The translations under genes and the position numbers were made by a program. Source: Lacipirellula limnantheis (GTDB lineage Bacteria; Planctomycetota; Planctomycetia; Pirellulales; Lacipirellulaceae). Taken from it: DNA of 64,000 nt. The stretch's first letter is position 1. The number at the start of each line of letters is the position of its first letter. Shown here one piece after another: positions 1-7,351 of the stretch. The stretch is from NCBI RefSeq assembly GCF_007746075.1, contig NZ_CP036339.1:6713283-6777282 (forward strand). The letters are read 5' to 3'. The notes under the pieces were generated by a model. That model was not told the origin of the DNA and made no database searches. It saw only the letters and a list, made by a program, of their open reading frames with translations.

Positions 1-189
1 GGCGGAGACGTCGTAGTCATTCGCGGGGGACAGCGTTTCCGCTGCGACGACGACCAGCTGGCGTGGACCAACACGCTGTACGTCTGCGAATTCGAACACG
101 AACGTCTGCTACGCGTCGATCAGTTCCTAACTCCCGGGGAGGGGCCGCAGGCAGGCGTTGAGCATCCCATCCGCTCGCCCGAGCGATGA
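1..189 (+). CDS. C-terminal end of an uncharacterised protein (cut by window edge)
   Basis: Frame 1 is open from the first base to a TGA at 187-189, giving the last 62 residues of a protein that starts outside the window. The tail reads like the final strands of a small alpha+beta fold (a VVVIRGGQRF strand, then a TLYVCEFEHERLLRVDQFL strand). This resembles the end of SnoaL/NTF2-like domains, where a basic turn precedes a last strand ending in an acidic residue, but the match is by eye only. No gene follows for about 430 bp. The family is uncertain, though the open frame is probably a real gene end. Confidence 0.5.
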   Translation, partial: GGDVVVIRGGQRFRCDDDQLAWTNTLYVCEFEHERLLRVDQFLTPGEGPQAGVEHPIRSPER

Positions 190-290
190 ACTTCCTGACT
201 GCGTCGCACGACAACCGTCAGCCGGAGAGGCGGGGACTTTCGGTTCGAGTAAGCCATGGCTCAGTCGCTGCAAGGTCGAGCAGCAGCGTG

Positions 291-313
291 CCGGCGGGCG
301 GTGAGCCCGCCGG
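291..313. repeat. GC-rich hairpin, 9-bp stem
   Basis: Perfect inverted repeat ccggcgggc / gcccgccgg around a ggtga loop, with no T-tract on either side. It is the only structure I see in the otherwise empty stretch 190-619 between the partial first gene and the PEP-CTERM gene. It resembles the other short GC-rich palindromes of this window more than a terminator. Confidence 0.6.
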
Positions 314-619
314 TTGAACCATGTCCGCAATCGAAAGCCAACGCCCCCCGGTTGAGGATTGTCGCGCGCTCCTGTCGGCGAACAGACTTCTACTCTATTG
401 GGTCGCCGAGTCCCCCCGCAGGCAGGAAACCGGCACGTTTCACGAACCAGAAACTTGCGACAAAACTCCCGCGATCAGCACAAACTGCCATCTAAGGCGT
501 CGGCGACCAGCCCGTAAGTGGCGTTCCCCCTGCACCCCGGCTACAGTGAAACAAGGCCCAGCGGCCGACATTTGACGAACCATGACGAGGCGGGTTCGGA
601 TTTAGCGACAGGGGCAGTG

Positions 620-1348
620 ATGAGATGGTTGAATTGGCGAGGGCGGGCCATGGCCGTCGCCCTACTCGCCTGGGCGGCTGGAAACGCCGCCGGCGCCAGC
701 GACTACGACGAATCGATCCTTGGCGATCTCTCCGGCATCCCTGCAGCGCCGACCCCTTGGTCGCTTGAGGCCGGCGCGAACGCCCTGATCGGTTCCGCTG
801 GCACGAACGCGGCCGCTGGAACCGCTGACTTCGATCTCGTTTCGTTCGAGGTCCCCGCGGGCCATCGGCTCGACTCGATCACGCTCATTTCGTACGCCAA
901 CCCCGACATCTTTGCGATGTCTTTCACCGGCTTGCAGGCCGGAACGCCATGGCTCGACAGCGTCGGCTTCGACATCGCCGGCTACTGGCTGATGGGCTGG
1001 ACCCATATCCAAACGCCGATGGCAGGCGTCGATTTGCTGCCGCTGATTCAGCAGCACGCCAATGACCCCGCGTTCGCCATCCCGCTGCCGGCGGGCGTCT
1101 ACACGATGTTGTTCGAAGACGTCGATACGATCATCAACTATGCGGTGCGGTACAACGTCTCGGCCGTGCCCGAACCCGGGAGCATGGGATTGCTGGCGAC
1201 GTTGACGACCGTGGTCGCGACGTTTGGTCGGCGCCAGCGCAGGGAACGTTCACATTCGCTGTTGCCGCGCTACGCGCGAAGTGCCGACCCGGCATGTTGC
1301 ACCCACCGCAGCATCGCCGCCGCCGAGTCCTCCCGAAACCGCCGTTGA
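620..1348 (+). CDS. PEP-CTERM sorting domain protein with an extended tail
   Basis: Exported protein of 242 residues. The ATG at 620 was chosen because it is followed at once by a basic N-terminus and a hydrophobic signal segment (about residues 10-30); longer in-frame starts would put this signal inside the protein. The body has no recognised domain but is clearly paralogous to the protein at 30440-31084, sharing LSG-ASPTPW, GTAGTN, DYDLVSF and AGTPWLD-like stretches in the same order. The sorting tail starts at VPEP (residue 183), with a hydrophobic helix and a GRRQRR patch. PEP-CTERM proteins normally stop within a few residues of that patch. This one runs on for about 33 residues, and that extra part overlaps the convergent DUF1990 gene at 1270-1348. 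It is probably exported and processed by an exosortase, but its role is unknown. Confidence 0.8.
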   Translation: MRWLNWRGRAMAVALLAWAAGNAAGASDYDESILGDLSGIPAAPTPWSLEAGANALIGSAGTNAAAGTADFDLVSFEVPAGHRLDSITLISYANPDIFAMSFTGLQAGTPWLDSVGFDIAGYWLMGWTHIQTPMAGVDLLPLIQQHANDPAFAIPLPAGVYTMLFEDVDTIINYAVRYNVSAVPEPGSMGLLATLTTVVATFGRRQRRERSHSLLPRYARSADPACCTHRSIAAAESSRNRR

Positions 1349-1893
1349 AGTCGTCGCACTAGCGGCCGTCCAAGGCGCGCCAACGGATGGCGCGGCCGGG
1401 AGAACGCCAGAATGCGATAGGCGACGGCGTCGGTCGCGCGACTCCATTCGACGAGGAACAACTCCTCGCCCCTCTCGACGTGTCCGGGAAGCGTGCCATA
1501 GGCGAACCCGAACTTCATCGCTTCGGCGTCACCTTGCCCCGATGTTTCATCAACGACGTACACGATCCTCGCGGCGCAGGCCCACCACATGCCCATCGAG
1601 CGCGCCGCGACGGCGACAACTTCCCCGGGGCGGAACGGCGTCGACCGCGGCCAAGCCTCGCACCAACCGAGATCGAACTGCGACCAAGCTTCGATGCCTC
1701 GCCTTGCGGCGGCGAAAACCTCGCGACCGTTTCCCAGGGCGATGCTCGTTCGATCGACGGCGTAGCCCGCTGGGAATTCACCCCCCGGCGCTGTTGCACC
1801 GACCCCCGGATAGGTGAAATCGAGCCCGCGCTGGACGTCAAGAAATTTGAGCAGAGACTTCTCGCTCGGTTTGCGAAGTTGCGGATTAATCAC
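1270..1893 (-). CDS. DUF1990 family protein
   Basis: 207 residues, starting at a GTG. The N-terminus (LRKPSEKSLLKFLDVQ) followed by LDFTYPGVGAT and VDRTSIALGNGREVFAAAR is the pattern I associate with DUF1990 (PF09348), a small cytoplasmic family of unknown function. The later GFAYGTLPGHVERGEELF segment, with a glycine-rich turn followed by a charged GEE, is also typical, and length and order are as expected for an intact member. It converges with the PEP-CTERM gene at 620 and their 3' ends overlap by about 79 bp. No substrate can be inferred. Confidence 0.85.
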   Translation of the reverse strand: MINPQLRKPSEKSLLKFLDVQRGLDFTYPGVGATAPGGEFPAGYAVDRTSIALGNGREVFAAARRGIEAWSQFDLGWCEAWPRSTPFRPGEVVAVAARSMGMWWACAARIVYVVDETSGQGDAEAMKFGFAYGTLPGHVERGEELFLVEWSRATDAVAYRILAFSRPRHPLARLGRPLVRRLQRRFREDSAAAMLRWVQHAGSALRA

Positions 1894-1943
1894 CGAGCTT
1901 GCTCGAAATGGAATGACAATGCCGGTTCAGCGAGCTTCGACGT

Positions 1944-3086
1944 TCACTCCGCACGCAGGCGCACCTTGCCTGGCCCGACCCATTCGTCCCTCGACTCGTC
2001 GAAGCCATCATAGCGCACCTTGTGGAGTCCGTACCAGCCGCGCTCGATCCGCGCCGGGTACCACTTGCCATCCTTCTCCCACTCGACCTCGACGCGATCC
2101 CCTTCGCCAAATTGCGCCGGGTAATAGGCCCGCACCCGGTCGGGGCCGACCCATTCGTCGGTGTCGGAGTCGAACCCGTTGTAGTGGACCAGCAACTGAT
2201 CCCCGTCGGCCGCGATCGACTTGGCGCGATACCATTTGCCGTGCCATTCGACCTCGATCCGTTCGCCAACTCGCGAGGCGGCCGGCGATTCGACGTCCGC
2301 GAGAGACGCGTCGCGCGGGAAATCCTCGCCCGCGTAGAACATCGACTTCTGGCCTTCCAGGAACGCGAGCTCCAATTCAGCAAACCGTGCCATCTCGCTG
2401 AGCGCCACGGCGCCGTCGCCGTTCAGATCGACCACCCCCTCGCCGCGCCAGCCCGCAAGCAGCGAATCGGTGAACGTCCAGTTGCCCGTCGACGTGTTGT
2501 GAGCATAGGACGAGGTGACCACGCCGTAGGTGACGTCCGAATCGGGCGCCAATTCCTTCGCAACGTCGAACAGCGCGCCCGAATGGCAACAATCCGCCAG
2601 CAGCAGCGCCCGATCGCCGCTGAAATGGTTCTCCACGGCGTCGAAGATTTCCCTGACGCCCCAACCGCTTTCGTTCTCGTCGCCCGCGTCGTAGCAGGCG
2701 AACCAAGTCTCGCCGCTGTCATCGTCGCGATAGCCATGGCCGGCGAAATAGATGACGACCGTCTCGCCTTCGTCGGTTTCGTCGAGCAGCGCCGTCAATT
2801 CCTTGTCGATCCGCTCCTTCGTTGCTTCGGCGTCCTGCAAATAAACGAGTCGATCGTCGGGAACGCCCGCCGCGCGAAAGAAGTCGGCCAGCTGCTGATC
2901 TCGCCGATCGACCATGGCGGCCGGAAACGAGCTCCACAAGTCGCCCCGTTCCCATTCTAGGATGCCGACGATAAAGACCGTGGTCTTTTCGGGATCCCAA
3001 TCAAGGTCGTCGCCGGCGCGCACTGGAGCCGCGATCCAAACTGCGCATAACAACGCAGCCGCCAAGAACCCGATTCCCAGACGCAT
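1944..3086 (-). CDS. Secreted caspase-like (peptidase C14) protein with two C-terminal Tudor-knot-like repeats
   Basis: 380 residues from the ATG at 3086, which has a GGGG Shine-Dalgarno-like run upstream; a GTG at 3098 is the alternative. Residues 1-24 form a signal peptide ending in VRA. A caspase p20-like domain follows: FIVGILEW strand, the histidine in YFAGHG (about H117) and the cysteine in LADCCHSG (about C167), giving the His-Cys dyad and the metacaspase-style CHSG context. DLNGDGAVALSE (about 220-231) is an EF-hand-like calcium loop. Two copies of a roughly 50-residue module follow (about 273-322 and 328-378). Each has a VEVEW strand, KWYRA or KWYPA, a Y-GFD turn and DEWVGP, a pattern of Tudor-knot/agenet-type SH3-like barrels. 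Inference: an exported protease or peptidase-like sensor with paired binding modules. Target and activation are unknown. Confidence 0.85.
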   Translation of the reverse strand: MRLGIGFLAAALLCAVWIAAPVRAGDDLDWDPEKTTVFIVGILEWERGDLWSSFPAAMVDRRDQQLADFFRAAGVPDDRLVYLQDAEATKERIDKELTALLDETDEGETVVIYFAGHGYRDDDSGETWFACYDAGDENESGWGVREIFDAVENHFSGDRALLLADCCHSGALFDVAKELAPDSDVTYGVVTSSYAHNTSTGNWTFTDSLLAGWRGEGVVDLNGDGAVALSEMARFAELELAFLEGQKSMFYAGEDFPRDASLADVESPAASRVGERIEVEWHGKWYRAKSIAADGDQLLVHYNGFDSDTDEWVGPDRVRAYYPAQFGEGDRVEVEWEKDGKWYPARIERGWYGLHKVRYDGFDESRDEWVGPGKVRLRAE

Positions 3087-3262
3087 GGCTTGCCCCACAG
3101 AACGTTGCCATCAGTCGCCGCGCAGCTTTCCCCGTGTTCGGCCGGCGAGTATCACAAGAGCAAGTCTAGCTCTTGATTTTGGGCCTTGAACCTCGCTCAT
3201 TCTGGGGCGATTTCGACGCTGCGCGGGCATCCGACCACCACGCCAAAAGCGACCAGGCGGCG

Positions 3263-3469
3263 TCACTTCGCCAGGCCAGCGAGCGCCTCGCGCAGCTGAA
3301 TCGCGGCCCCTTCGCCCATCCCCAACGGCCGCTCGCTGCCGACGAAAAAGACGTCGGCCTTCGCCTTCGCGCCCACCCCGGCGGGCACGAAATGGACGTA
3401 CGCAATGTTACGCACGCTGAGCACCAGCTCTGAACCGTCGTCGAGCACAATCCGCACCGTCTGCTGCAT
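3263..3469 (-). CDS. Small conserved-looking protein, 68 residues
   Basis: Starts MQQTVRIVLDDGSELVLSVRN at an ATG preceded by AAGGGATC, a usable ribosome binding site. The first half is a beta hairpin of the type seen in small uncharacterised proteins that begin with a DDGS or KDGS turn. The second half contains FFVGSERPLGMGEG and a short helix. No signal peptide, membrane segment or cysteines. It lies alone about 175 bp upstream of the caspase-like gene on the same strand, so a separate promoter is likely. Function unknown. Confidence 0.6.
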   Translation of the reverse strand: MQQTVRIVLDDGSELVLSVRNIAYVHFVPAGVGAKAKADVFFVGSERPLGMGEGAAIQLREALAGLAK

Positions 3470-3507
3470 GATCCCTTAAACTCCGTCGAGAAAGACCGGC
3501 CGAACAA

Positions 3508-3902
3508 TCATTCGCTCGGCACAGTATAACGCCTTAGCCAGCACGGCGGGGAAACTTCGAGGCGTGCTTCATCCCCGCTGGAACCGCCTAACGTTCGTCT
3601 TGATCATCGGAGAATTGCGGTCCAGCAACCCAAAATCGAGCGTTTCGGCGACTTGCGACGGCCTCGCCGATGCCTACGGCTCGTGCGACCCATCCCATCG
3701 AGGTTGCGGCGTGGAACGTGCCTTGAGGCGCTGTCGCGGGGACGAACGGACCAGTGGCGCCGGTTGTTATGCCTTGATCCAATTGCATCACTCCGCGACG
3801 TTTGAATCGCCACGCAGCGGCGACCGCCATCGTCAAAATGCAACCTAAATTTGAAAAGGCCAGGAGCTCACGTCACCGATTTCCGTCCCGCCAACCGCGG
3901 CC
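3508..3902. other. Intergenic stretch, no gene supported
   Basis: About 395 bp between the small minus-strand gene and the PilZ gene. The open frames here are short, Arg- and Ser-rich and lack credible ribosome binding sites. I see no strong hairpin or repeat. It probably carries divergent promoters, but no motif is clear. Confidence 0.5.
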
Positions 3903-4520
3903 ATGCCCAAGTCGCCCTACGCCCTTGATCGCCGCCAGACCGCGACCTCTGGCATCGAGCTCTGCAGCGGCTGCGGCGCGAGCATCGCACTCGTCGCGCC
4001 CAGCGACACTGCGCCCGCCATGCCCTGGAAGTGTCGCGCTTGCGGCGCGATTTATCTCGCCTCGCCGCAGCGCCGCAGCGGCGCGACGTTTCAAGGAGGC
4101 GTTCGACCGGCGTTCTACCGCGACGTGATCGAGGACGCCGCCCTCCGTCCAGCGCCCCAGCCACGCGAGCTCTCCGCCGAAGACCTTCGACAGCTCCAGC
4201 GCTGCCTCCCCGACGACCGCCCGCGAACCGGCAACGCCCGCGGCAGCCAACGCTATCAAGTCGCTACCCCAATCTCGCTCCTGCCGCTGGCGGCGGATTT
4301 TCGCGTCGACGGCCCGATCGTCGCGGCTAGCACGCTCGACGTCAGCTGCGGCGGTCTGGCGCTGCTCAGCCGCCAGCCAACGGCCGCCGCCTATCTGGCC
4401 ATCGAGTTTCTCGACGTCGGCGCCCGGATGCCGGCACTCATTCTGTGCCCGTCGCGCTGCACCACGCTCGGCGACGCCTTTGCGATCGCCGGCGACTTTG
4501 TCAGCCGCATCTCCTTCTAG
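3903..4520 (+). CDS. PilZ-domain protein with N-terminal zinc ribbon
   Basis: 205 residues. Two CxxC knuckles (C21/C24 and C44/C47, CSGC and CRAC) form a zinc-ribbon-like start. After a linker with a helix, the PilZ signature appears: R113-GSQ-R117 (the RxxxR arm) followed by DVSCGG at 146-151 (the D/NxSxxG motif). Together these bind cyclic di-GMP in the known family. No membrane segment. The architecture suggests a cytoplasmic c-di-GMP receptor whose zinc ribbon contacts another partner or stabilises the fold, which is inference. The HD-GYP protein at 42752 is a possible counterpart that degrades the signal, but they are not linked. Confidence 0.85.
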   Translation: MPKSPYALDRRQTATSGIELCSGCGASIALVAPSDTAPAMPWKCRACGAIYLASPQRRSGATFQGGVRPAFYRDVIEDAALRPAPQPRELSAEDLRQLQRCLPDDRPRTGNARGSQRYQVATPISLLPLAADFRVDGPIVAASTLDVSCGGLALLSRQPTAAAYLAIEFLDVGARMPALILCPSRCTTLGDAFAIAGDFVSRISF

Positions 4521-4642
4521 CGGCGCGTCGACGCCCTCGTTTATGTTCGGCGGCGCATTTTCGTCGGCAAAGATGCTGATCTGTTGCCTCTCTACCCCTA
4601 CGCCGCCAAAATGGATGTTGGCGGTGCGATCCTTCCTGAACG

Positions 4643-5866
4643 TTGATCGGCCGACCTCTCTTTCCGGAACAGAACCTAACCCGCTCTCCTAGCGTGACGC
4701 GACCCAACGCCAGCGCCAACGACGACGCGCGCCCATCGCTTGCATCCCACATCGACTACGAGGCGTTCCCTCCGTGGCTGGCGTCGCTAATCACCCACAT
4801 GGGCCTGATCATCCTGCTGGGCCTGGCGATTCAAGCCGCGCCCGCGCGGCCCGCATTTGACCTGGCGGTCAGTCTTGACGGCGACCCGGGGCTCGCCGAT
4901 CTCGACGCCGGCGGCGGCGGCGACCCGCTGAACGACTCGATCGACCTCCCGGTCGTCGGCGATTTGGCTCCTGCCGCGATGGCGGCAAATGACGCCGAAG
5001 TCGCGCTCGCCGTTGCCCCCGTGGCCGAGTTGGTTGACGTTCAGGTCGACAGCCTGCTGGCGGCAGCGCCGTCCGCCGACCAGTTCGCCGTCGAGACCGC
5101 GTCACTGCTGGCCGCCAGCGACGGCACAGTCCCCGGCAAGGGCGACGGCGGTTCTGGCGCTGGTTCAGGCGGCGGCCACGGCGACGGCATCGGCACGGGC
5201 GTCGGCAATGGCCGCGGTCCAGGCCGCGCCATGACGAGCATGTTCGGCCTTGCCGGCGAAGGGGGCGACTTCGTCTACGCCTTCGATCGCTCGCACAGCA
5301 TGAATTCGGTCTACTCGCTCGAAGTCGACGGCGTCGAGGCCGTGAGCGTCACGCCGCTGGAAGCCGCCAAGAACGAGCTCAACCGCAGCCTCGGCGACCT
5401 GAACAAGTCTTGCCGCTTTCAGGTCGTCTTCTACAACGACATCGCCGTCACCTTCGGCAACTCCTTGTCGCTCGCGGCGGCGACGCTCAACAACATCGAA
5501 CGGGTGAGGTCGTTCATCTACCAGATGCCGGCAGCCTCGAACACCAATCACCTCGTCGCACTCGATCAGGCGATCCGTTGCCGCCCGCAGGTTATCTTCC
5601 TGCTCACTGACGGCGAGGAAAAGGACGACCCTTCGCCGGCAGAGATCCGCCGGCTCGTCCAGGATTGCAAAGAGGCCAAGATCAAGGTCAACATCGTCCA
5701 CTTCTGCGCTGAAGTGCGAACCATGTGCTCGCTGCGGCAACTCGCTCAGGAGACGGGGGGCGAGCATAAGTTCATCACGATGCGCGAGCTGGCCGAGGCG
5801 AAGCTCCACGCCAGCCGCGGCACGCCAAATCTGCGCGCCGTTGAGTCGCTCGCCCCGTTGGAATGA
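4643..5866 (+). CDS. Membrane-anchored von Willebrand factor A domain protein
   Basis: 407 residues from the ATG at 4643; a GTG at 4694 would remove 17 residues and is equally possible, as neither has a clear ribosome binding site. Residues about 47-65 form one membrane helix (WLASLITHMGLIILLGLAI). A low-complexity acidic/alanine region and a glycine-rich linker (about 164-194) follow. The VWA domain begins near residue 208 with the MIDAS motif DRSHS (D215, S217, S219) and the later FLLTDGEEKDD supplying the metal-binding threonine and aspartate. The domain is therefore probably periplasmic or outward-facing and metal-binding. Planctomycetes carry many such proteins of unknown partner. Confidence 0.85.
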   Translation: MIGRPLFPEQNLTRSPSVTRPNASANDDARPSLASHIDYEAFPPWLASLITHMGLIILLGLAIQAAPARPAFDLAVSLDGDPGLADLDAGGGGDPLNDSIDLPVVGDLAPAAMAANDAEVALAVAPVAELVDVQVDSLLAAAPSADQFAVETASLLAASDGTVPGKGDGGSGAGSGGGHGDGIGTGVGNGRGPGRAMTSMFGLAGEGGDFVYAFDRSHSMNSVYSLEVDGVEAVSVTPLEAAKNELNRSLGDLNKSCRFQVVFYNDIAVTFGNSLSLAAATLNNIERVRSFIYQMPAASNTNHLVALDQAIRCRPQVIFLLTDGEEKDDPSPAEIRRLVQDCKEAKIKVNIVHFCAEVRTMCSLRQLAQETGGEHKFITMRELAEAKLHASRGTPNLRAVESLAPLE

Positions 5867-5926
5867 GCACGTCTAATTTCGAAACGTTGGAGCGCGGCTC
5901 GCCAGCAATCGCTTTTCCGATGGACG

Positions 5927-5958
5927 AAAAAACCGGCCTGCCATCGCTGGCAGGCCGG
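5927..5958 (-). terminator. Rho-independent terminator of the YciF-like gene
   Basis: An 11-bp perfect GC-rich stem (ccggcctgcca / tggcaggccgg) with a 4-nt loop is followed on the minus strand by six T residues. It lies about 35 bp beyond the minus-strand stop of the gene at 5994-6488. The vWA gene on the other strand ends at 5866, so the hairpin can also insulate the convergent pair. Confidence 0.9.
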
Positions 5959-5993
5959 TCGCGGAGTGAATCGAAAGAACCAGAGCGATCCAA

Positions 5994-6488
5994 TCACTTC
6001 CCGGAAGGCGCTGCTTGGTTCACCTTCTTGCTGATCGCCGTTAACTTCTTGTCGGCTTTCTCTTCTTGATCCAGATTTGCAGCCAGGGCCTTCTTGGCAT
6101 TCTTGTAACCCAGCAGGTCGGCCCACGTGCACAGCGTCCCGTAGGTGGCGATTTCGTAGTGCTCGACTTTCTGAGCGCAGCCAATAAGCACCGCGTCCAT
6201 CACCTCGGGCTCCGCCTCTTCGTCCATCATCGACTTGGTCTCTTCGATCAGGCCCGCCATTGCCTCGCACTTCTTGGCCTTTGGCGCCTTGCCGGTGTCC
6301 TCAAAGGCTTGTTCGCAGCGCGCGACGTGCTCCTCGGTCTCGGCCAGGTGCGCTTCGAACGCGGCGACCAGTGTCTCGTTTGACGCCTTCTTAGCCAACT
6401 TTGGCAGCGCTTTGACCAGCTGCTTCTCAGCGTGGTAAACGTCGCACAATTCGTCGTAGAACGCATCTTCTAAGGTATCAAGTGACAT
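5994..6488 (-). CDS. YciF-like ferritin-like (DUF892) protein
   Basis: 164 residues, almost all helical. LEDAFYDELCDVYHAEKQL at the start and HLAETEEHVARCEQAF in the next helix provide the Glu and ExxH residues expected of a ferritin-like diiron four-helix bundle. The pattern repeats in the second half (EVMDAVLIGCAQKVEHYEIA). This is the DUF892/YciE-YciF family, linked in other bacteria to stress conditions. The start has AGGAG a few bases upstream, and the C-terminus is lysine-rich. A strong terminator lies downstream. Likely monocistronic. Confidence 0.9.
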   Translation of the reverse strand: MSLDTLEDAFYDELCDVYHAEKQLVKALPKLAKKASNETLVAAFEAHLAETEEHVARCEQAFEDTGKAPKAKKCEAMAGLIEETKSMMDEEAEPEVMDAVLIGCAQKVEHYEIATYGTLCTWADLLGYKNAKKALAANLDQEEKADKKLTAISKKVNQAAPSGK

Positions 6489-6738
6489 CTCGCGGCTCCT
6501 ATAGAAAGTAAACGGTGGTTGAAACAGACCAGTGCGTCGAGAGGCTACGCGAATGTCGTGCCGCTACGGCGCAACGTGCTGCGCGATCTTGGTTCGGTCT
6601 GACGCATCACCGCACAGGCCAGAGCACCGTGTGTTCGCGCCGAGGCTTCAACTGGCTCTGGGTAAACTCTTTCCTATGGCATCAGCTTTGCATGTCCTAA
6701 CGGGCTCACCCACTCAATTCAGCTTAGGAGGCCGACTG

Positions 6739-7344
6739 ATGTCCGCTGAGCTTAAAGGAAAAAGGATCGCCATCCTCCTGACCGATGGCTTTGAACAAAT
6801 CGAGATGACCGAGCCGCGCCACGCGCTCGATCAAGCTGGCGCGGAAACGCATCTCGTGTCGGGGAAGACCGACGTGCGCGGGTTTCATCATGATCAGGCG
6901 GGCGACGAATTTCCCGTCGACGTGCCGCTCGACAAGGCGCAGGCCGATGACTACGACGGTCTGCTACTGCCGGGGGGCGTCATGAACCCGGACGCTTTAC
7001 GAATCGACGAGAAGGCGATCGCCCTGATCCAGGCGTTCGTCGACGCGGGCAAGCCGATCGCCGCGATCTGCCACGGGCCCTGGCCCCTCATTGAAACCGG
7101 CGTTACGAAGGGTCGCCGCATGACGAGTTGGCCTTCGCTGAAGACCGACCTTCAGAACGCTGGCGCCGAGTGGGTCGACGAAGCCGTCGTGGTCGATCGT
7201 GGCTTGGTGACGAGCCGAAACCCGGACGACATCCCCGCGTTCAATCGCAAGATGATCGAGGAATTCGGCGAAGGGAGCCATGGTCCGGGGCTCAGCAAAA
7301 AAGCCCGGTCGCCACAGGACCAGCACGAGACGATGCCCCCCTAG
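6739..7344 (+). CDS. PfpI/DJ-1 family type 1 glutamine amidotransferase-like protein
   Basis: 201 residues from the ATG at 6739, set by the strong ribosome binding site TTAGGAGG at 6725-6732. The glutamate in GFEQIE (E19), the nucleophile elbow AAICHGPW with C111 and H112, and the LLLPGG strand mark the PfpI/YhbO group, described variously as proteases, chaperones or glyoxalase/deglycase-like enzymes. The C-terminal 20 residues (after EEFGEG) are a charged extension. It is convergent with the beta-helix PEP-CTERM gene, with only 7 bp between them. Confidence 0.9.
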   Translation: MSAELKGKRIAILLTDGFEQIEMTEPRHALDQAGAETHLVSGKTDVRGFHHDQAGDEFPVDVPLDKAQADDYDGLLLPGGVMNPDALRIDEKAIALIQAFVDAGKPIAAICHGPWPLIETGVTKGRRMTSWPSLKTDLQNAGAEWVDEAVVVDRGLVTSRNPDDIPAFNRKMIEEFGEGSHGPGLSKKARSPQDQHETMPP

Positions 7345-7351
7345 CACGGCG

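Noticed and set aside
2022..2960. 312-codon plus-strand frame opposite the caspase-like gene
   Set aside because: Shadow frame caused by high GC; the opposite strand has signal peptide, catalytic motifs and repeats.
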